From contig JAJFFH010000066.1 of NCBI GenBank assembly GCA_021776735.1, forward strand, positions 1 to 64,000: 64,000 nucleotides of DNA, given 5' to 3'. The position numbers and the translations under genes are program-made. Source of the stretch: Planctomycetota bacterium. GTDB lineage: Bacteria > Planctomycetota > PLA2. The notes under the pieces were generated by a model that was not told the DNA's origin, searched no databases, and saw nothing but the letters and a program-made list of their open reading frames with translations. Below, piece by piece: positions 60,105 to 64,000 of the stretch (positions within the stretch are counted from its first letter, which is position 1; each line of letters opens with the position of its first letter).

Positions 60105-61150
60105 ACGTCGTCGCCCGTCTCGCCTCGATTTCGACCGCACTCCCGGTGGCGCTACCGCAAACGGTCGCGATGAAGTGGGCGCTCGAAGTCTCCGGCCAAA
60201 ACGGACGGCGCCGATTGATCCCGGCGGTGTTTCGGCGGGTGGGCGTGCAGACGCGGCACAGTGTGCTCGCGCGCCCCGCGCCGCTGCGCCAGGAGTTTTT
60301 CGAGCCGGCGCGCGACGACACCGATTGCGGCCCGACCACGGGCGCGCGGATGCGCCGCTACGCCGCCGAGGCGGGACCGCTCGCACTCGAAGCGGCGCGC
60401 GGCCTCGACACAACCGCCGTGACACACCTCGTGACGGTGTCGTGTACCGGGTTTCACGCGCCGGGTTTCGACGTCGAACTGGTGCGCGGCCTGCCGCTGT
60501 CGCCCAACGTCGAGCGCACCCACGTCGGCTTCATGGGCTGTCACGGCCTGCTCAACGGCCTGCGCGTCGCGAAGGCGTTCGTCGAAGCGGATCCTGCCGC
60601 GCGCGTCGTGCTGTGCGCCGTCGAACTCTGCAGCCTGCACTACAACTACGGCTCGAACACGCGCGGCCTGCTCGCCAACGCGCTGTTCGCGGACGGCGCG
60701 GCCGCCCTCCTGGTCGATGCGACGCCCGGTCCCTGGACACTCGCCGCCACCGGTGCCGGTCTCTTTCCCGACGCGGATCTGATGACGTGGTCCATCGGCG
60801 ACCACGGCTTCGGCATGGACCTGTCCCCGCGCGTGCCGGACGCGATCCGGGAACACGTTGCGCCGTGGCTGCAGGGTTGGATGAACTCGCAGCAGGAGCA
60901 AACGGACGGCGATGTTTCCTGGGCGATTCATCCCGGGGGGCCGCGCGTACTCGATGCCGTGGAAGAGGCGCTGGAGTTGCCGCCCTCGGCCACCGCGCCG
61001 TCGCGCGCGGTGCTGGCGGACTGCGGCAACATGTCGTCGGTCACCCTCGCGTTCCTGCTCAAGCGCCTGCGCGAGGACGGCGCGCGTCGGCCCTGCGTCG
61101 CTTTGGGGTTCGGTCCGGGCCTCGCCATCGAGGCAACGCTCTTTCGGTAG
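60101..61150 (+). CDS. Type III polyketide synthase
   Basis: A 349-residue chalcone/stilbene-synthase-like enzyme. The catalytic triad is visible: Cys147 in GFMGCHGLLNGLR, His277 in WAIHPGG and Asn310 in ADCGNMSS; the spacing (33 residues from His to Asn) agrees with plant chalcone synthase. It condenses malonyl-CoA units onto an acyl starter to form pyrones, resorcinols or related products. The ATG at 60101 overlaps the upstream stop in ATGA. A full-consensus dispersed motif encodes EQTDGDVS immediately before WAIHPGG, five residues ahead of the catalytic His. Confidence 0.93.
   Translation: MNVVARLASISTALPVALPQTVAMKWALEVSGQNGRRRLIPAVFRRVGVQTRHSVLARPAPLRQEFFEPARDDTDCGPTTGARMRRYAAEAGPLALEAARGLDTTAVTHLVTVSCTGFHAPGFDVELVRGLPLSPNVERTHVGFMGCHGLLNGLRVAKAFVEADPAARVVLCAVELCSLHYNYGSNTRGLLANALFADGAAALLVDATPGPWTLAATGAGLFPDADLMTWSIGDHGFGMDLSPRVPDAIREHVAPWLQGWMNSQQEQTDGDVSWAIHPGGPRVLDAVEEALELPPSATAPSRAVLADCGNMSSVTLAFLLKRLREDGARRPCVALGFGPGLAIEATLFR
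60898..60922 (+). repeat. Dispersed motif, full consensus, in the type III PKS gene
   Basis: GCAAACGGACGGCGATGTTT followed by CCTGG, exact core 60904-60914, read as EQTDGDVSW next to the catalytic His motif. Confidence 0.92.
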
Positions 61151-61160
61151 GTCCGCGCCC

Positions 61161-62054
61161 TCACTTCCGTTTTTTGGGGCCGTTCTCGGGCGTCTTGGGC
61201 ACGGTGCGCGCCTGTTTCAGGACCCAGTCACGCTGTTCCCTGGGCTGTTGCGCGAGGAGCGCGGCGACGTCGGCGGCGCGCGCGTACTCGGCCAGTGCGG
61301 CGAGCACCGCGTCCAGGCGGCGCTGTGCCTCGGTGTCTTTTTGTGCGGCACGGGCGGCCCGCAGTTCCTTGATGCTGTAGCGCCCGCGGCGAATCAGCTC
61401 CTTGTGCGCGCGGGTCCGCACCGCGGCGGAGTCGGACGCAAGACGGCCGACGAGTACGTCGAGCTCCTTTTGGGCGAGCGGCTTGGCTTCGCCCGAAAGA
61501 ATCGGTGCGACCTTCGACCAGAATCGCCGTCCGTTTGCTGTGTAATAGGATGCGAGCACCCTGGTATTGAACGAAACGGCCGTCCTTGGGCGTCCACCCG
61601 CCGCGGAAAGTCGTACGTCGTCGATCCGCAACCAGCACGCGTTCCAGTCGCACCAACTGTTGACGCGATAGTGTGACCGGTCCTTCGACGGGATTCCGGC
61701 GATCCAGAGGACTCGTTTCGCGTCGGCGACGACGAGCACGGTGCGCTTGTTTTTTTTCCGCTTGCTCATTTCCGACGTGCAGTGAGCGGGGCCGGCGCGT
61801 TGCGGCACGAGTGTCACTTTCTGTCCCAGCAGGTGCCGTCCCTTGTAGATGCGGCGCGGGTCGCTGGTGATTTGGACCGTGACTTTTCCGCCTGTTCCGG
61901 CCCAGCCGGCGCGCTGCGCGGCTTCGACGTCTACGACGACCGCTTCGGCGACCAGCCATGCACCCTTGAGTTTCGGGTCGGCGTGGATCGTGATCGGCTT
62001 GGCGAATGCCGGCGCCGCGAACACGAACAGGACAGCAGGACAGGCGAGGCGCAC
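61161..62054 (-). CDS. Secreted protein of unknown function
   Basis: A 297-residue protein from a GTG at 62052-62054 with a signal peptide (MRLACPAVLFVFAAPAFA, cleavage about residue 18). The N-terminal domain (about 20-190) is beta-rich, with KVTVQITSDPRRIYKGRHLL and NSWCDWNACWLRIDDVRL carrying a paired Cys. The C-terminal third is helical and Ala/Arg-rich (TRAHKELIRRGRYSIKELRA) and ends in a basic tail (PENGPKKRK). I recognise no family. A one-mismatch dispersed motif is read as YTANGRRFW. It follows the aquaporin-like gene on the same strand with 23 bp between. Confidence 0.6.
   Translation of the reverse strand: MRLACPAVLFVFAAPAFAKPITIHADPKLKGAWLVAEAVVVDVEAAQRAGWAGTGGKVTVQITSDPRRIYKGRHLLGQKVTLVPQRAGPAHCTSEMSKRKKNKRTVLVVADAKRVLWIAGIPSKDRSHYRVNSWCDWNACWLRIDDVRLSAAGGRPRTAVSFNTRVLASYYTANGRRFWSKVAPILSGEAKPLAQKELDVLVGRLASDSAAVRTRAHKELIRRGRYSIKELRAARAAQKDTEAQRRLDAVLAALAEYARAADVAALLAQQPREQRDWVLKQARTVPKTPENGPKKRK
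61521..61543 (-). repeat. Dispersed motif copy (one mismatch), secreted-protein gene
   Basis: CAGCAAACGGACGGCGATTC on the minus strand, core 61522-61532, in sense orientation in the third frame (ANGRRF). Confidence 0.75.
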
Positions 62055-62077
62055 GCACCGATTGTAAGTCGGCTTGT

Positions 62078-62746
62078 TCACTCCGCGTGCTGGAGGTTGT
62101 ATACGAATGCCGCCGCCGTCGCGCCGGTGCAGGGGCCGACCACGTAGAGCCAGATGTGGCCGAGCGAACCGTTGTCGGCGATGGCGCGGGTGAGAGGGGC
62201 GCCGATGCCGACGGCCGGGTTGAACGCGCCGCCGGAAATGTCGCCGACGGCGACCGCACCGGTCATGACCGTGAAGCCGATCGCGAGGCCGTAGTACGAG
62301 TTGCCTTCCGCCTTCGACGCTGTCGCCACATTCAGGACGACCAGCGCGAGCGCGAAGGTGAACAGGATCTCGGCGGTGAGCGCCGCCATGTTGCCGACGT
62401 TTGCGCCGGGAGCGACCGCGGTCGTCTGCCCGGTGATGATCTTCGCCACGGCGGCCGCGGCGAATGCGCCGACGATCTGGGCGACGACGTACGGCACGAA
62501 TTCTCCGGCCGTAAGCTTGCCGCGAAGCAGCACCGCCAGGGAGACGGCGGGATTGTAATGGGCGCCCGAGATGGGGCCGCCCATGTAGACCATGACCATG
62601 AGCGCGGCGCCGATGGCCAGGGGCGCCAGCGGTCCGGAGGCCGTGCAAATCGTCAGGACAAGAAAGAAGGTCCCGATGAACTCGGTCACATATTCTTCAT
62701 GGAATGTGCGCTCTCTCTCCCACCGGGATGGCGTTGCGATTCCCAT
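62078..62746 (-). CDS. Aquaporin / MIP-family channel
   Basis: A 222-residue MIP-family channel with six membrane helices and both NPA boxes: SGAHYNPAVSLA and SGGAFNPAVGIG. The conserved Glu in TEFIGTFFLVLT (helix 1) and TAEILFTFALALVVLNVAT (helix 4) are present. The residue after the second NPA is Val rather than Arg (NPAVG, where most family members have NPAR), so the aromatic/arginine filter is altered and water versus solute specificity is unclear. I chose the ATG at 62744-62746; 62773 is an alternative start. Confidence 0.9.
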   Translation of the reverse strand: MGIATPSRWERERTFHEEYVTEFIGTFFLVLTICTASGPLAPLAIGAALMVMVYMGGPISGAHYNPAVSLAVLLRGKLTAGEFVPYVVAQIVGAFAAAAVAKIITGQTTAVAPGANVGNMAALTAEILFTFALALVVLNVATASKAEGNSYYGLAIGFTVMTGAVAVGDISGGAFNPAVGIGAPLTRAIADNGSLGHIWLYVVGPCTGATAAAFVYNLQHAE

Positions 62747-62797
62747 GGTGGAGATCCCGGGGCTGCGCGTCAAGCCCCGACGCGTTATGCTCTAGGG

Positions 62798-64000
62798 ATG
62801 CGTTTGATCATTGCGGGTCTACTTCTGTCCATCATTGCGGTCGAGGTCGGCGCCGAGGAAGCCGGCGCGACGAAGCGCTTCAAGAGCAAGGACGGCAAGT
62901 ACAGCATCGCCGTTCCGGCGGGCTGGAAGACCACGGTGCGCAAGGACAAGGATTTCGTGGTCGCCCTTACCTGTCAATTGCAGGATGGGCGGGGCACGAC
63001 GTACGTTAGTCTCCAGGCTCTCACAAACAGTCCCATGCATCGCGCTGCGGCGGTTCACGAGATGATTGCCCGACCCGGCAACTACGATGGAGCGGACGCC
63101 CGTATGCATCCGCTCCCTCACGCTCGCAAGGAGTACGGCAACGGAAAACGCGCCTATCTCGGATTTCCGCAACGCGTTCGTGGGCACGTCTTTCTCGTCG
63201 TCTTCCAGATCGAGCTTGCGCGCGAAAAGGAGTTCACGGCGGCCTTGGCCGGCATTGTCCAGAGCGTGAACACGACCAAGCCGCCGTTTCCCCCCGAGCC
63301 CCCCGCCGGGTTCCGGAAGAGCACGAAGAAACAGTTCCGTTACTACTCGGCGAAGGGCCTCAAGGGCAACGAGGTGCACAAGATTCTTTCTGAATCGCTG
63401 AAGAACTTCGAGCGCTTCCACGGCAGGATCGTTCGCCCGAAGGGTGCCATGATCGACATCGTGCACTACCAGGATCGGCGCACCATCCGTGACTTCGCCC
63501 CCAAGGCCGCGGCGGAGAAGAGCCGCTTCTTTCATGCGCGCGGCCACCCTCGGTTCTACGTAAAAGCGAGAGACAAAGACAACTGGGTGCCGAGTCTCTA
63601 CAGCGCGGTGGTCCCCTTGTTCTTTGAGGAGCGCTACGGGATCGACACCCCGGTCTGGGTTGTGGACGGGGAGGGTGGTGTTGCCTTCGCACGAAAGTGG
63701 ACCGGCAAGAAGAAGGTCGTTTCGCTCGGATTCGCCAAGCGTGTCAACGGCGTGACGATCAAGCGGCTGGACGCGCTGCCCGGCATTCTCAAGCGCGATC
63801 GCAACGAGTACGCGGGCCAAGCCTGGGCCTATGTCCACTTTTTTCGCTATGGGCCGGCGAAGTACCGGAAGGCCTACAAGGCGTTCCTCAAGGACTTCGC
63901 GGAGACCCACGACCCCTTTGGGGCCGAGAAGCGCCACCTTCTGTCGCTCGACCAGGATGCGATGCGCGAGCAGGTACTCAAGCACCGGAGCAACATGAAG
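62798..64000 (+). CDS. Secreted DUF1570-like protein, 3' end outside window
   Basis: An open frame of at least 401 codons that runs off the window, with signal MRLIIAGLLLSIIAVEVGA. The first domain (about 25-165, KDGKYSIAVPAGWKTTVRKD) resembles a PsbP/DUF-type beta domain. The second part ends AGQAWAYVHFFRYGPAKYRK, which parallels YGQAWAFIHFLRHSKYGRK of the DUF1570 gene at 15.4 kb, and TPVWVVDGEGGVAFARKW parallels its APIWFNEGLAVYYEN. The HExxH motif of DUF1570 peptidases is not visible, so the domain may be inactive. The 3' end is cut. Confidence 0.65.
   Translation, partial: MRLIIAGLLLSIIAVEVGAEEAGATKRFKSKDGKYSIAVPAGWKTTVRKDKDFVVALTCQLQDGRGTTYVSLQALTNSPMHRAAAVHEMIARPGNYDGADARMHPLPHARKEYGNGKRAYLGFPQRVRGHVFLVVFQIELAREKEFTAALAGIVQSVNTTKPPFPPEPPAGFRKSTKKQFRYYSAKGLKGNEVHKILSESLKNFERFHGRIVRPKGAMIDIVHYQDRRTIRDFAPKAAAEKSRFFHARGHPRFYVKARDKDNWVPSLYSAVVPLFFEERYGIDTPVWVVDGEGGVAFARKWTGKKKVVSLGFAKRVNGVTIKRLDALPGILKRDRNEYAGQAWAYVHFFRYGPAKYRKAYKAFLKDFAETHDPFGAEKRHLLSLDQDAMREQVLKHRSNMK

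Overview
The window is high-GC bacterial DNA (roughly two thirds G+C by eye) with densely packed genes, frequent GTG/TTG starts and few strong Shine-Dalgarno sites. The gene mix suggests a Planctomycetota-like bacterium: an ECF sigma factor fused to a membrane segment and carboxypeptidase-regulatory-like domains, DUF1570-type secreted proteins, RCC/AMN1-like leucine-rich repeats, a HEAT plus prenyltransferase-like toroid protein, VIT/VWA and sulfatase-like proteins, and large secreted proteins made of beta-sandwich repeats. This placement is an inference from gene content; no rRNA or other marker gene is present.

Layout. 0-10.6 kb: a truncated REP-associated (Y1/HUH) transposase with tandem repeats beside it, a PrsW-like protease, a FUN14 protein, a YacP-type NYN nuclease, two giant carboxypeptidase-regulatory-domain proteins, a ThiS/MoaD-like protein and an LRR protein. 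10.8-17.4 kb: a tungsten-type aldehyde:ferredoxin oxidoreductase divergent from an acetolactate-synthase-like ThDP enzyme fused to a cyclic-nucleotide-binding domain, then a frameshifted DUF1570 gene and a LOG-family protein. 17.6-25.6 kb: a 2-oxoglutarate oxygenase, secreted proteins and lipoproteins, DUF488, aat, and an ATP-grasp/zincin pair. 26.4-31.4 kb: persulfide-dioxygenase-like MBL/rhodanese protein, phosphoglycolate-phosphatase-like HAD, and the glyoxylate shunt operon aceB-aceA. 32.2-35.1 kb: the sigma fusion and a wrecked FitAB toxin-antitoxin module. 35.1-39.7 kb: a phosphonate/phosphite ABC operon (phnD-phnC-phnE-phnE) split by a GxxExxY repeat unit. 39.8-57 kb: secreted toroid/HEAT protein, S9 peptidase, Nfu_N, an alkaline-phosphatase-superfamily membrane enzyme, Nudix, VIT/VWA, ClC channel, ALDH7, a PEP-synthase-like protein and an alpha/beta hydrolase. 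57.2-61.2 kb: an SDR and a translationally coupled methyltransferase / FAD oxidoreductase / type III polyketide synthase operon. 61.2-64 kb: a secreted protein, an aquaporin-family channel, and a secreted protein cut by the window end.

The most striking signal is not a gene. An 11-mer, GGACGGCGATG, often extended to AAACGGACGGCGATGTTT, occurs about 25 times exactly plus several one-mismatch copies. It is on both strands, inside genes and between them, and is far above chance. Within genes it is read in several frames (TDGDV, RTAM, IAVR/IAVL, NGRR), mostly in linkers or variable loops. Between genes it tends to lie just upstream of start codons. It behaves like a genome-wide signal word, comparable in density to DNA-uptake sequences or HIP1, and I know of no description of it. 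A second repeat system is the GxxExxY protein flanked by inverted CACGGAG-type arms. It is present as one full unit, one empty unit, one gene remnant and a cluster of scars.
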